Positions 23,913 through 33,858 of a stretch of DNA of 52,363 nt are shown here, piece after piece. This stretch comes from Bacteriovoracaceae bacterium (GTDB lineage Bacteria; Bdellovibrionota; Bacteriovoracia; Bacteriovoracales; Bacteriovoracaceae). The stretch covers positions 1-52,363 of the forward strand of contig JAFMBV010000016.1 of the NCBI GenBank assembly GCA_017858255.1, in the 5' to 3' direction. The notes beneath the pieces were generated by a model. It was not told where the DNA came from. It was given only the letters and a program-made list of their open reading frames with translations, and made no database searches. Each line of letters opens with the position of its first letter. Positions within the stretch are counted from its first letter, which is position 1. The position numbers and the translations under genes are program-made.

Positions 23913-24944
23913 TTGGATTTATCCATTATTGTCCCTGCTTTTAACCGCAAGGAAGTTCTTCAGCCTTGCCTAGAAGCTATTCTTGCTCAACTTCAAGCAG
24001 GGGATGAGTTATTGGTTATCGATGATGCCTCTGATTGGCCCGTGAGAGAGTATTTAGAGGAGCTTGAAAAGGGAAATGAGCAGCTTAAAACTTACCACCT
24101 ACAGGTAAATTGTGGTCAAGGTCATGCTCGCAACCATGGTGCCTCACTTTCAAAAAATGAGATTATCGTTTTCATAGATTCAGATGTTCAGTTACTAGAG
24201 GGCAACTTATCACAGATGCGCCAATTCTTTAGTCTCTATCCTGAAAGCTCCGCAGTGACAGGTCGCTTATCTTTAAAACATCCTTACCATAGTTATTTTT
24301 CTCGTTATAAGAATGCCTATATGAATTATATCTTTGGCCTACAGTCTTTTGATGTAAATTTTCTTTACGGAAGTATTTGCGCCATTAAAAAGAAAGACTT
24401 TCTACCCTGGCCTGAAAAGTTTCTGGGTGTTGAGGATACTGAGTTAGGGATGACCTTAACTGCCCAGGGAAAAAAGATCACTTTTATGCCTGAATTAGAA
24501 GTTGTTCATTTTAAGAATTATTCTTTTGGCTCTTTAATTAAGAATGACTTCTTCGTTCCATTTGGTTTTGCTCGCTCTTTTTGGCTCTTTGAGGGGTGGC
24601 GAGCTTATCTTCCTATTCCATCAAAGGGAAAGACAAAGAATTTTAGCCATATATTACCTACTCAGGTTTATTCCCTGCTAGTCGTAATGATCTCACTTTT
24701 ATCCGCATACTATTTTCCTTGGAAAGTATGGAGTGTGTTCCTTGCAATGTATCTAATATTAAATTTAAAGTTCTTTCATTTCTTGGCAACTGCAGAAGGT
24801 TTCCTCTTTGCCCTACTTAGTGTTCTCTGGACCTTTGTTGATCAATTGGTCATGCTATTTGGTGCGGTATGTGGACTTATCTATCATGGTGCTTATTTAT
24901 TTATCAGACCAATATTTCGTTTAGGAGCAACAATTGAAAAATAG
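23913..24944 (+). CDS. GT2-family glycosyltransferase with C-terminal membrane region
   Basis: The GT-A fold starts at once: LSIIVPAFNRKEVL near residues 3-16, VIDDAS near 34-39, CGQGHARNHGA, and the DxD-type IDSDV near 87-91. GVEDTELG near 170-177 carries the catalytic-base acidic pair. Two or three hydrophobic segments after residue 250 anchor it to the inner membrane. Start is TTG 23913. A possible promoter (TTGCTT and TAAACT) lies just upstream. The 3' end overlaps the next glycosyltransferase by 11 bases, opening a three-gene plus-strand operon. Confidence 0.88.
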   Translation: MDLSIIVPAFNRKEVLQPCLEAILAQLQAGDELLVIDDASDWPVREYLEELEKGNEQLKTYHLQVNCGQGHARNHGASLSKNEIIVFIDSDVQLLEGNLSQMRQFFSLYPESSAVTGRLSLKHPYHSYFSRYKNAYMNYIFGLQSFDVNFLYGSICAIKKKDFLPWPEKFLGVEDTELGMTLTAQGKKITFMPELEVVHFKNYSFGSLIKNDFFVPFGFARSFWLFEGWRAYLPIPSKGKTKNFSHILPTQVYSLLVVMISLLSAYYFPWKVWSVFLAMYLILNLKFFHFLATAEGFLFALLSVLWTFVDQLVMLFGAVCGLIYHGAYLFIRPIFRLGATIEK

Positions 24945-26241
24945 CTCCCAAACGCTCATCTCAATTATTATTCCTGCATATAATGCCGAAAGAACTATTT
25001 TTAGAACTCTTGATTCAATTTATAAAAGTGGATTTCCAAAAGATCAGCTTGAGGTCATCCTTGTTGATAATAACTCTAGTGATGAAACTAATCTTATTGC
25101 AGAACGCTTTCCCATAAAAGTGATTCATGAAGGACGACAAGGGAGAAGCATTGCTCGTAATACGGGTAGTAAGCAAGCTCAAGGAGACTACCTTTTCTTC
25201 CTCGATGCCGACGTTTATGTTGAGCCCGGTTATTTTGAAGAAATTTTAAAGGTTCTTAAACGAACAGGCATTGGCGCTGTTCAGGGAATGATTATTCCCA
25301 GTGATGTAGATGGACAAGAGGGGATTAATCAATACCGTTATCGCACAATCGGTGAAGGGACATCTGAAACATTTTGTCTGATGAACCTTATGGTGCGTGA
25401 GTCGCCGATGATTAATTCTGCCGCTTGTGCTTACCGGCGTGAAGCATTCGAACTTGTTGGTGGTTTTGATGAGGCACTTGAAAGGCATGAAGATATTGAT
25501 CTCGCACGGCGAGTTTCCTATGGAGGTTACACTCTGGCCTCAGCTGAAAAGGCCCGTGCTCATGTCATTTATCATGGGGAGGGCTGGCCCTCATACTTTA
25601 TGAGATCCTTTGCCGATGGGTATACAAAAATAGATTACAACAGAAAGTGGAGTCTTCCCCAAGAATGGCAAGGAATGGAAGGTGACGATGAATATCTTAC
25701 TCAACATGAATTTGATAATGGTGCTGAAGTCGAAGTCTCTATTCCAGATTTCCTTAAAAAGGAAAAAGTAAAATCTAAGAAAAAGGAAAAGTTTAATCGG
25801 CTTAATTATGTATGGTGGGCGCTTCGAGATTTAACCCTTGCCTTAGTGGGCTTCCTAAAGACTTTTGAATCTTTTTATCTGCTTTTATTTATTAATCATA
25901 GCTTTAAGCTAACAGGAAGAGTTCTTGGTCCTCTAAGAAAACCTAGGCATTTTGGGAAATTAATCATTCCTATGGCCGCTGCTGACATTCGTCTAAAAAA
26001 GATAACTTTAAAAAATGGCCAAAAATACTTTCTAAAATCGACGTTACGTTTTGTTCTCTTAAGAAGGTCTCTTTATGTCATTGATATGAATGGGCATAAG
26101 ATCTTAAGTGGTGACAGCACTATGCCAAATTTCTTCTCTTATGCGACATTTCACCACTTAGGACTTTTTGAAGAGTTTAAAGGCGACAAAGATGAAGATA
26201 TGATTTTCCAGTTGTTAAAATATATGGAGCTTCTTCAGTGA
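24934..26241 (+). CDS. GT2-family glycosyltransferase with extra C-terminal domain
   Basis: GT2 landmarks: ISIIIPAYNAERTI near residues 9-22, LVDNNSSDETN near 43-53, GRSIARNTGS, FLDADVYV near 89-96, and ERHEDIDLARRV near 183-194. After about residue 270 there is an unusual region with a lysine-rich linker (KKEKVKSKKKEKFN), a hydrophobic stretch and a compact final domain of unknown type, giving 435 residues against about 300 usual. TTG 24934 has AGGAG seven bases upstream, inside the previous gene. The end overlaps the GTG of the next gene by four bases. Confidence 0.88.
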   Translation: MKNSSQTLISIIIPAYNAERTIFRTLDSIYKSGFPKDQLEVILVDNNSSDETNLIAERFPIKVIHEGRQGRSIARNTGSKQAQGDYLFFLDADVYVEPGYFEEILKVLKRTGIGAVQGMIIPSDVDGQEGINQYRYRTIGEGTSETFCLMNLMVRESPMINSAACAYRREAFELVGGFDEALERHEDIDLARRVSYGGYTLASAEKARAHVIYHGEGWPSYFMRSFADGYTKIDYNRKWSLPQEWQGMEGDDEYLTQHEFDNGAEVEVSIPDFLKKEKVKSKKKEKFNRLNYVWWALRDLTLALVGFLKTFESFYLLLFINHSFKLTGRVLGPLRKPRHFGKLIIPMAAADIRLKKITLKNGQKYFLKSTLRFVLLRRSLYVIDMNGHKILSGDSTMPNFFSYATFHHLGLFEEFKGDKDEDMIFQLLKYMELLQ

Positions 26242-27611
26242 TCGGAGAAACTCTCTTTAAAAGGTTTATGTTAGTCGCCCTTTTTATGGGAATCTTAAGC
26301 CGTATATTTTTATTAGGATACTTTCCTCTAAACTTTGATGAACTCATTCAATATGACGTCTTAAACATTCCTAAGTGGAGTCAGGTCTCTGAGTATCTGA
26401 GGTTACATGAACGTCAACTTCCCTTGGCCTATGCTTTTTATTATCCGATTGTTAAGTTTTTTCCTCATAACCTTTATGCGTTAAGGGTACCGGCAGTCAT
26501 TTTTTCGCTAATGAGCCTTTTTCTATTTTGGAAAACAGCTTTACTAATATTTAATAAAGAAAAATCTTTATTTGCTACTTCCTTATTCTCGATATCTTTT
26601 CTACCACTGGCCTTTACTCATACAATTAGGCCCTATCCCATTTTTCTAATGCTCTCCTTGGCAGGCCTTTATTTTATGGTGAGGCTCTTAAGAGAGGAGT
26701 TAAGTCTTAAATTACTAATAGGATTTACGGCCTCATTATTATTGCTGTGCTCGGTGCATCCTTTTGGTGTTGTTCAAGCCGGTCTCTATGGCCTAATAAC
26801 GTCATTGGTTATCTTCAAGCGCCAACATCTATTTAAGAGAGCACCATTCTTTACGCTCTTGTTCTGGGGAGGGGGATTTTTTGCTCTTCTTATGGGCGTA
26901 GCGTATTTAGTTGAGAATCCAATTTTTGCTCATCCTAATCTTCACTCACCAGATATTTTTAAAACTCTTGGTGCCTTTGTCTTTGCTTCATCAGGTTATA
27001 TTAATGTTTTTCTGTTCATTCTCTTTGCCTTTCTCCAACACATCATTAAAAAGAGAATTTTTAAACAAGAAGTTCTTCTGATTGGTTTGTTTCTTTTAAT
27101 GGGACCATTCATAGCCGCCTATGCTTTTTCTTTTGTTTTCTTTCCTGTGTATGAACTTCGTTTCTTTATTCATACAAGTGCCCTCTTTAGTTTGATATTA
27201 ACTCATTATCTCTATGAATTATGCTGTGATCGAGTAGTGCTAAAAAGAGGATTACAAACGGTCGTTTTGGGATCGACGATCTTATTCTTGTGCCTTAAGC
27301 CATCTTTTTTCTCATTAGAGAATAAAATAAATATACCTCAGATCTTAAGGGATCACCCTCAGATAGAGGGAAGTACCGTGTTGAACTGTGGAAATTGTCC
27401 GTCGTTTTATTTTGATCCAAAGAGATTTCAGTGCTTGCGTGGTTGGGACTTTTCCATCTCATCTGATAAGAATCCGCTTAATAGACCAGATGCAATTTTC
27501 ATTTTTAAAGAGAATAAAAATTTCTGTGAGAGTGTAATCCCAGTGGGGTGGAGAGAGTATTCTTATCCTGGTGTTTCGGTATTTATTTCACCGAGGATTT
27601 TTCCTCAATAA
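26238..27611 (+). CDS. GT-C (GT39/ArnT-like) membrane glycosyltransferase
   Basis: A polytopic protein of 457 residues with about ten membrane segments. The first periplasmic loop starts NFDELIQYD near residues 32-40, the acidic GT-C/PMT-type motif, followed by RLHERQLPLAYAFYY and ALRVPAVIFSL, typical of GT39-like transferases that use lipid-phosphate sugars on the periplasmic face. GTG 26238 overlaps the upstream stop. A short soluble tail holds four cysteines (CGNCPSF and others). Its end overlaps the convergent flavoenzyme gene by 29 bases. Confidence 0.82.
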   Translation: MIGETLFKRFMLVALFMGILSRIFLLGYFPLNFDELIQYDVLNIPKWSQVSEYLRLHERQLPLAYAFYYPIVKFFPHNLYALRVPAVIFSLMSLFLFWKTALLIFNKEKSLFATSLFSISFLPLAFTHTIRPYPIFLMLSLAGLYFMVRLLREELSLKLLIGFTASLLLLCSVHPFGVVQAGLYGLITSLVIFKRQHLFKRAPFFTLLFWGGGFFALLMGVAYLVENPIFAHPNLHSPDIFKTLGAFVFASSGYINVFLFILFAFLQHIIKKRIFKQEVLLIGLFLLMGPFIAAYAFSFVFFPVYELRFFIHTSALFSLILTHYLYELCCDRVVLKRGLQTVVLGSTILFLCLKPSFFSLENKINIPQILRDHPQIEGSTVLNCGNCPSFYFDPKRFQCLRGWDFSISSDKNPLNRPDAIFIFKENKNFCESVIPVGWREYSYPGVSVFISPRIFPQ

Positions 27612-29046
27612 CTTCTTCTAGATAGATCGCATCTTGATTAACTTTCCAGGGATCAAAGCGCTGATGTCCCAAACAAATATTTTCGACAACAAGCATGGCC
27701 GTTTTTATAGAATGATCCTGATTATTATATCTATGCATGCCATTGCGACCAATGAGGTGAAGATTTGGGTAGCTCTTTAATGCTTCTCTAATCTTTAGGG
27801 ACCTTGTTTGATGGTCATGATCATATACAGGGTATGCAAATGGAATACGAATAACCTTGGAATCAAGTTCTTCTTCAGAAAAGGGCAGTCCAATTAAGCG
27901 AACCTCTTTGATGGCAAGCTCTCTTAGCTCATTATCGCTCATGCTCCAGAGTTCATCGTTTTTCTGACAGAAAAACTCTAGGCCATAACTTGTATACTCA
28001 TCACTTGGTACCATGTGGGGAGACCAGTTCTTGTAGTTCTGAATACGAGCTACTTTTACCCTGTTGTCATGAATATAGATCCAATTGTCAGGAAAGCTTT
28101 CTTTCTTTTTGAACATTAAAACTACAGTCAAAAAGTCCCGATAAGAAATTTGAGGCAACTCCCCAATAAGCGTAGAGGGGATCTTTGGTGTTAAAGTTTC
28201 GAGAAGGTGTTTTAAAGGGCAGGTTGATATAACATGATTGCCCTTTATGCCTTCGCTTCCATCTGCGAAAGTGAGATGCCATTCTTCTTTATTTTCATCC
28301 TTATATTTATCTTTATTAAGATGTATGCCACTAACTTCCTTACCTAAATATACCTTTCCACCATTCTCTTCAATTTGCTCCCTAACTCTTTGCCAAAGCA
28401 TTCCTGGCCCTTTCTCTGGATAGTCGAAAGTATCAATTAGGCTTTTGACGACTTCCTTATCTTTAATACCGAAAAGAGTTTTTAAAAATTGAGTAATAAT
28501 TTTTGTGATATTTAGGTTGTTGATTCTTTGTGCTGCCCAGTCTTTTGAAATCTCATGACAAGGCCTACCCCATACTTTTTCTGTATAGCTTTTAAAAAAG
28601 GCCAGATAAAGACCCTTTCCAAAGTTCGCCGTCACCCAATCTTCAAAAGAGACAATATTTTTAAGCGGGAAAATTTTTACTTTTAGGTAACTTAAGAGAA
28701 AATTTAATCCTGTCCACCAAGAGAGCTTTTGAAGAACATCTGCCAGTTTTAAAGGATATTGAAAAAACTTTTGATTATAATAAATTCGAGAGAGTCTCCC
28801 TCGTTTCATAAATTTATCACCTAGAACTCTATGCCAATAGTCAGCGACTTCAGGTGCCTTGGTATAAAACCTGTGCCCCCCAAGATCGAAGGAGAAGCCA
28901 TTATGATTTACTGTTTTTGAAAGACCGCCGACAAGTTCTGGATGGGCTTCATAGATATAGACTTGAAACCCCTTTTCACTTAAAAGATGGCCAGCGGTGA
29001 GTCCAGCAGGCCCGGCTCCAATAATAAGAATGGTTTGTTTATCCAA
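27583..29046 (-). CDS. FAD-dependent oxidoreductase, UDP-galactopyranose-mutase-like
   Basis: ILIIGAGPAGLTAGHLL near residues 5-21 is the Rossmann FAD-binding motif, followed by the ribose-binding Glu (YIYEAHPELVGGLSK) and SFDLGGHRFYTK near 52-63. The middle contains WVTANFGKGLYLAFFKSYTEKVWG, and the end shows HLIGRNGMHRYNNQDHSIKTAM, matching glycan-associated flavoenzymes of the UGM/protoporphyrinogen-oxidase-like group. At 487 residues it is longer than classical UGM (about 370), so a different sugar-nucleotide reaction is possible. Start is TTG 29046. It lies within a glycosyltransferase locus but on the opposite strand. Confidence 0.8.
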   Translation of the reverse strand: MDKQTILIIGAGPAGLTAGHLLSEKGFQVYIYEAHPELVGGLSKTVNHNGFSFDLGGHRFYTKAPEVADYWHRVLGDKFMKRGRLSRIYYNQKFFQYPLKLADVLQKLSWWTGLNFLLSYLKVKIFPLKNIVSFEDWVTANFGKGLYLAFFKSYTEKVWGRPCHEISKDWAAQRINNLNITKIITQFLKTLFGIKDKEVVKSLIDTFDYPEKGPGMLWQRVREQIEENGGKVYLGKEVSGIHLNKDKYKDENKEEWHLTFADGSEGIKGNHVISTCPLKHLLETLTPKIPSTLIGELPQISYRDFLTVVLMFKKKESFPDNWIYIHDNRVKVARIQNYKNWSPHMVPSDEYTSYGLEFFCQKNDELWSMSDNELRELAIKEVRLIGLPFSEEELDSKVIRIPFAYPVYDHDHQTRSLKIREALKSYPNLHLIGRNGMHRYNNQDHSIKTAMLVVENICLGHQRFDPWKVNQDAIYLEEVIEEKSSVK

Positions 29047-29121
29047 GTTCTTTCTCTAATAAATTTGTGTGCCGCAAAATGGTAACATAGCGCCTTTATT
29101 ATTTCAATAAAACCAAAAACT

Positions 29122-29130
29122 TGCGATACT
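29122..29130 (+). promoter_or_regulatory. extended -10 promoter beside a start codon
   Basis: TG-C-GATACT ends three bases before ATG 29134 and six before ATG 29137. A leaderless start at 29137 fits best. Confidence 0.45.
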
Positions 29131-29136
29131 GAAATG

Positions 29137-30045
29137 ATGATTGAGGCTTCAGTAATAATTCCATTTTTCGGTGATCAAAAAACTCTAGAAGTTTGCTTAG
29201 CAAGCTTAAGAGCGATTGTTTGTGATTCAAGCAATATAGAAATTGTAGTGGTCGATAATCATCCTGAAGCAACACTCAAGGAACAAGATTACACAGGTAT
29301 TGTTTTGTGTCATGAGTCTATCCCTGGCTCCTATGCTGCTCGTAATAAAGGGATAAAAGTCTCCAAAGGACAGTTTCTTTTCTTTACCGATGCAGACACT
29401 GTTGTAGATGCTCAATATCTAAAAATGGGGCTTAAACGGCTGAAAGAAAACGCAATTCTATACGGTGGCCGCATAGAGCTAACTTATCACGATAAAGATA
29501 GGCCACGTTCATTAGAGCTCTATGAAAAGATGTTCTATTTTCAACAAAAGTTTTATGTTGAAATTGAAGGTTACGGGGCCACGGCAAATCTCTTTGGTCC
29601 TAGAGATATCTTTTTAAAATTCAACGGATTTGATTCTTCCCTGCGCTCGGGAGGAGATCAGGATTTTTGTCGACGGGCACAAGCGGAAGGCGTTGAAATT
29701 ATCTATGCGGATGAGGTCATCGTATTTCATCCTAGTCGGTATCGCTTTAAAGACTTTCTTATTAGAAGATTAAGGGCCTTTAGTGGCAACTTATATCTCT
29801 TTTATAGACAAAGAGGCCTAAATAATAAAATGGTTAAAGAAAAAATTGGTCATTTTTTAAATCAGGAAAAATTCTATGAGTGGAATGCTGACTGGGACTT
29901 TTACAAAAGCTTGTCTCAAAATGAGCAGAAGTCCATTCGGCGTTGGCATCGAATATTTAGTTTCGTTGATGTTATAACCTTACTGGTCTGCAAGGCGAAC
30001 TATCGTCGTCTTAAAAGTTTGACCCTGATAGATCGCCGTTTCTAG
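29137..30045 (+). CDS. GT2-family glycosyltransferase
   Basis: VIIPFFGDQKTLEVCL near residues 6-21, IVVVDNHPE near 37-45, PGSYAARNKG and the DxD-type FTDADTVV near 86-93 mark a GT2 fold. GGDQDFCRRAQAEG near 179-192 carries the ED-like acidic motif. The 302 residues have no clear membrane segment. Two adjacent ATGs (29134, 29137) are possible; the second fits the promoter distance for a leaderless mRNA. Its stop is one base from the convergent paaZ stop. It is divergent from the flavoenzyme and probably belongs to the same glycan pathway. Confidence 0.85.
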   Translation: MIEASVIIPFFGDQKTLEVCLASLRAIVCDSSNIEIVVVDNHPEATLKEQDYTGIVLCHESIPGSYAARNKGIKVSKGQFLFFTDADTVVDAQYLKMGLKRLKENAILYGGRIELTYHDKDRPRSLELYEKMFYFQQKFYVEIEGYGATANLFGPRDIFLKFNGFDSSLRSGGDQDFCRRAQAEGVEIIYADEVIVFHPSRYRFKDFLIRRLRAFSGNLYLFYRQRGLNNKMVKEKIGHFLNQEKFYEWNADWDFYKSLSQNEQKSIRRWHRIFSFVDVITLLVCKANYRRLKSLTLIDRRF

Positions 30046-32082
30046 TTAGCTACTTTTCTTCGCAACCATCGTTAAGATTGTTCCGAGAGCGACAACTTCT
30101 TGTTCTTCATCAGTGACCTCAACTTGCCACTTAACTACTCCACGAGGAATCTCACCCTCACGGTCTTCTTGATTTACTTTTTCTTTACAGGTTAGCTTCA
30201 CTTTAATGGTGGCGCCAACATAGACAGGTTTAGTAAAACGCAATTCATCGAGACCATAGTTGGCCAGAACAGGCCCTTTGCCTGGGTCAACAAAGAGACC
30301 GGCCGCAGCTGCAATGATAAAGTAGCCATGGGCAACTCGGCCTTCAAAGAACGTACCATCAAAAGAAGTGTCATCAGTATGAGCATAGAAGTGATCCCAT
30401 GATAGATTACCAAAATTAACAATATCTGCTTCTGTAATGGTTCTTTTGTGGGTTGTTAAAGTTTGACCAATTTCAAGTTCTTCAAAGTAATAACGAAAGG
30501 GATGCTTTTCACTCTCTGGACGCGCTCCACCTGGTTGGTAAACACCTGTTACCTTGGTGAGTGTTGAAGGATGGCCTTGAATAGCGGTTCTTTGCATATA
30601 ATGAAAGACTCCTCTTAAACCACCCATTTCTTCTCCACCGCCAGCACGACCGGGACCTCCGTGGACTAGTTGTGGAAGGGGTGAGCCGTGGCCTGTGGCC
30701 TCTTTGGCACAATCTCTATCGAGAAAATATAGGCGGCCATGATGGGAGCCAATATCTATGGCCATTTTACGAGCAAAACTTGAATCATGGGTGACAATTG
30801 AGGCAACAAGAGAACCTTCGCCTCTATTAGCGAGCTCTATAGCGTGGTCAGCATCTTTATAAGGAATTAGAGTTGAAACGGGACCAAAGGCCTCAACGGA
30901 ATGAGGCTCTATTGCTTGGGAGTTCTTACACAAAAGGAGAGTGGGTGCCATAAAAGCTCCCTTTTCTCGGTCACCACCAACAAGATTAAAATCCTTATTT
31001 TGATAGACGACTTCACTTGATTTTTTAAGCTCCTCAATTTTTTCTTGAACTTCTCTTAGTTGGTCTCTTGAGGCAAGAGCACCCATGCGGACACTCTCTT
31101 CACGAGGATCGCCGATGACAATTTTTTCTAAGCGGGCGGTGATGCCTTTGACCACTTCTTCAATACGACTCTCGGGAATAAGTACACGACGAATCGCCGT
31201 ACACTTTTGGCCGGCCTTCGCAGTCATTTCTTTAGCAACCTCTTTAATAAAGAGTTGGAACTCCTCACTATTAGGATCGGCCTTTGGGCACAGGATAGAA
31301 CAGTTTAAGCTGTCCGCCTCCATATTAAAGGGCACAGATCTTTCAATGATTCGCTTATTGGACTTTAACATCTGACCAGTAGTCGCACTTCCGGTAAAGG
31401 TGACAACATCTTGAGAGTCGACAAAATTTAGTAGCTCGCGAGCTCCACCACAAATGAGTTGGACAGCACCTTCAGGTAATATTTTAGAGGCAATGATTTC
31501 TTTAAAGACAATTTCTGTTAGGTACGAAGTTGCAGTTGCAGGCTTTACAACGGCTGGCATACCAGCAAGAAGGTTAACCGCAATTTTCTCAAGCATGCCC
31601 CAAACAGGAAAGTTAAAGGCATTGATATGAACGGCCACACCTTTTTTAGGTGTATAAATATGGTGACCGATAAAAGTACCATTCTTCGATAAGATCTCCG
31701 CTTTTCCATCAACATAGAGGATATCATCGGGCATTTCACGCCGACCTTTTGAGGCCATAGCAAAAAGGTTACCAATGCCACCTTCTATATCAATCCAAGA
31801 GTCTATTTTTGTGGCCCCTGTTTGATAACTTACTTTATAAAACTCATTCTTTTTGCTAGTCAGGTGAAGGGCCAAGGCCTTAAGGGCGCGACCTCTTTCG
31901 TGAAACGTCATTTTATGAAGGGAAGGAGTTCCGACTGTGCGTCCATAATGAAGAATTTCTTCAAAATTAAGTCCATCACTTGATGCTGTAGCAACAACAT
32001 TACCAAAGACGGCATCTCTTAATTCTGAACCCGGGCCCAGGCCTTCTTGCCAGTTTCCCAAACAATAGTTCATCAGTTTCAT
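30046..32082 (-). CDS. paaZ: bifunctional aldehyde dehydrogenase / MaoC-type enoyl-CoA hydratase
   Basis: PaaZ opens the oxepin-CoA ring and oxidises the resulting aldehyde in phenylacetate degradation. The N-terminal aldehyde dehydrogenase domain (about residues 1-520) shows [34 protein letters not shown], the catalytic-glutamate region FNMEADSLN and the catalytic-cysteine region [10 protein letters not shown]. The C-terminal MaoC domain (about 535-675) shows [20 protein letters not shown] and [11 protein letters not shown]. The length of 678 matches E. coli PaaZ (681). ATG 32082 has AAGGGG upstream. No other paa gene is in the window, so its pathway here is uncertain. Confidence 0.93.
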   Translation of the reverse strand: MKLMNYCLGNWQEGLGPGSELRDAVFGNVVATASSDGLNFEEILHYGRTVGTPSLHKMTFHERGRALKALALHLTSKKNEFYKVSYQTGATKIDSWIDIEGGIGNLFAMASKGRREMPDDILYVDGKAEILSKNGTFIGHHIYTPKKGVAVHINAFNFPVWGMLEKIAVNLLAGMPAVVKPATATSYLTEIVFKEIIASKILPEGAVQLICGGARELLNFVDSQDVVTFTGSATTGQMLKSNKRIIERSVPFNMEADSLNCSILCPKADPNSEEFQLFIKEVAKEMTAKAGQKCTAIRRVLIPESRIEEVVKGITARLEKIVIGDPREESVRMGALASRDQLREVQEKIEELKKSSEVVYQNKDFNLVGGDREKGAFMAPTLLLCKNSQAIEPHSVEAFGPVSTLIPYKDADHAIELANRGEGSLVASIVTHDSSFARKMAIDIGSHHGRLYFLDRDCAKEATGHGSPLPQLVHGGPGRAGGGEEMGGLRGVFHYMQRTAIQGHPSTLTKVTGVYQPGGARPESEKHPFRYYFEELEIGQTLTTHKRTITEADIVNFGNLSWDHFYAHTDDTSFDGTFFEGRVAHGYFIIAAAAGLFVDPGKGPVLANYGLDELRFTKPVYVGATIKVKLTCKEKVNQEDREGEIPRGVVKWQVEVTDEEQEVVALGTILTMVAKKSS

Positions 32083-32157
32083 GGTTGTGCCCCTTATCTA
32101 AATTTATCAGTAGATCAAAGTTGATTTAAATATTTAGGTATTGTAAGGCCTTCGCAT

Positions 32158-32187
32158 TAGACAGTCTAATGTTCAAGAGAGTACCTT
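32158..32187 (+). promoter_or_regulatory. candidate promoter close to a start codon
   Basis: TAGACA (32158-32163) and TACCTT (32182-32187) with an 18-base spacer precede ATG 32194 by six bases. This fits a leaderless transcript. Confidence 0.35.
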
Positions 32188-32193
32188 TAAGCT

Positions 32194-33858
32194 ATGGCCA
32201 TACGCAAAAGACCTAGTCCTCGGGGCATTACTCTTGAAGAGGGCTACTACTTAACCAATTTTCATAAACTTCTGAGCTTCGTGGAGGAGGTTTATGAGGA
32301 CATCTTGCAAAAAGACGACAAGGTCTTTTTAAAGAAATTTTCACAAGTTAGCGAAAATGGTCAAAAACTCTTTGTGCGTTTGGCCCTGCGAAGCAAATCT
32401 TTTTATCGCCAGTCTAAATTGTCTTACCCCGAAATAGATCTTGATAAAGCGGTGACTGAGTTGGAAGGGAGCGCACTTATTGAGATCAATCCTCTACTTG
32501 AATTTCCAGATTTTTTAGATCCTTTCACTGTGAAAGAGATCGCTAGCTATTTAAAAAGTCATCACCCAGAACTTAAAGTCTCAGGAAAAAGAGATGCTTT
32601 ACTCGAGGCATGTGCTCCCTACGAAGAAGAATGTTACGAGTGGGCAGTTTCGCAAGACAAACTTCTTTGGCCACTTTTTTGTGAGCAGGTTGAAAAATTT
32701 AAACTTCTCTTCTTTGGAAGTCTCGATATGGATATGGCCCAATTTATTTTAGAAGATTTGGGGGTTATGAAATTCGAGAAAATCAAGATTGATAAGGAGA
32801 CCCGTTATTTTGAAGGTAGAGGTCACTTAGAGGCACATTTTAGTTGGGCCGTTCTCCATTCTCATTTATGGGAGGCCTGTGACCTAAAGGACCTAGAAGC
32901 TGCTGAAAAGATTTTCAAAGAGATAAGGAAAATTAAACTAAAGAGCTCTTCCTTACAAAGACGTCTTTCTCGTTCTTATAACTTGATGGCAAAATTGGTT
33001 GAGAGTGAGAAGGTCTATGAATTGGCCTTGAAACTTTATCAAAAGTCTTCATTAATACCCGCCAGGGAGAGAGTCGCAAGACTTTATGATAAAATGGAGC
33101 AACCAAAAAAAGCATTAAAGCAGTGTGAACTTATAATCGAGGCACCTCTATCCGAAGGTGAACGCTATTTTGCAGAATTTTTTAGGGAGAAAATGAAAAG
33201 GAAACTTGGTCTTCCTTATCAATTGGTTAAAAAGTTACCAACACCTGCAGAGGATATTCTTCCCCTCGTTTGGGATAAGTCTGGTCGAGTAGAGAAGCAA
33301 GTTTTAGATCATCTCATCAGTCAGAGCCTTAAGGGTTTTTATTGTGAAAACCATTATTGGACCACGATATGTGCCCTTCTTTTTTGGGAGGAGTTTTGGA
33401 CCAGCGGTCCTGGAGTTTTTTATCATCCTTTTGAACAGGCACCACGTGATTTTTATAGTGGGGGATTTTACCAAAGACAAAAAAAGGCCATTGAGAAAAA
33501 GGTCCTCTATTGGGAGCATCATGAAGCATGGGATAAAGAGATTATTAGGCTTTATGAAGATAAGTGGTCTACTGCTTGTCGTTTAACTGATTGGAAGAGA
33601 ACAGATCCTAAGAACTTAAAAAAAATCTGCAATAATGTTCCCAAAAAAGATGTGCTACAAATTTGTCTGCAAATCCTTAAAGATCCACGCCAATATAAAA
33701 GTGGTTTACCTGATTTATTTCTTTATCGTAAAAAGGGTGATTACTTACTAGGGGAAGTTAAGTCACCGAATGATCAAATACAGGCCTCTCAAAAGAGATG
33801 GATTGATCAATTTAGTGAATTGAATATTCCTTTTAAGATTTATCGTCTGAAGAGTTAA
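32194..33858 (+). CDS. FAN1-like VRR-NUC nuclease
   Basis: The C-terminus holds the VRR-NUC catalytic core: GLPDLFLYRKKGDYLLGEVKS near residues 507-527 (split metal ligands Asp and Glu-x-Lys) then QKRWIDQF near 536-543. Upstream is a helical, TPR-like region and an N-terminal domain (LEEGYYLTNFHKLLSFVEEV, FVRLALRSKSFYR) like the bacterial FAN1 N-part. FAN1 enzymes cut 5' flaps in interstrand-crosslink repair. The 554 residues fit bacterial FAN1. The 3' end overlaps the convergent methyltransferase gene by 26 bases. Confidence 0.88.
   Translation: MAIRKRPSPRGITLEEGYYLTNFHKLLSFVEEVYEDILQKDDKVFLKKFSQVSENGQKLFVRLALRSKSFYRQSKLSYPEIDLDKAVTELEGSALIEINPLLEFPDFLDPFTVKEIASYLKSHHPELKVSGKRDALLEACAPYEEECYEWAVSQDKLLWPLFCEQVEKFKLLFFGSLDMDMAQFILEDLGVMKFEKIKIDKETRYFEGRGHLEAHFSWAVLHSHLWEACDLKDLEAAEKIFKEIRKIKLKSSSLQRRLSRSYNLMAKLVESEKVYELALKLYQKSSLIPARERVARLYDKMEQPKKALKQCELIIEAPLSEGERYFAEFFREKMKRKLGLPYQLVKKLPTPAEDILPLVWDKSGRVEKQVLDHLISQSLKGFYCENHYWTTICALLFWEEFWTSGPGVFYHPFEQAPRDFYSGGFYQRQKKAIEKKVLYWEHHEAWDKEIIRLYEDKWSTACRLTDWKRTDPKNLKKICNNVPKKDVLQICLQILKDPRQYKSGLPDLFLYRKKGDYLLGEVKSPNDQIQASQKRWIDQFSELNIPFKIYRLKS

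Noticed and set aside
31085-31375. 96-codon plus-strand frame antisense to paaZ
   Set aside because: Lies wholly in a well-supported paaZ domain and has no Shine-Dalgarno or family resemblance.
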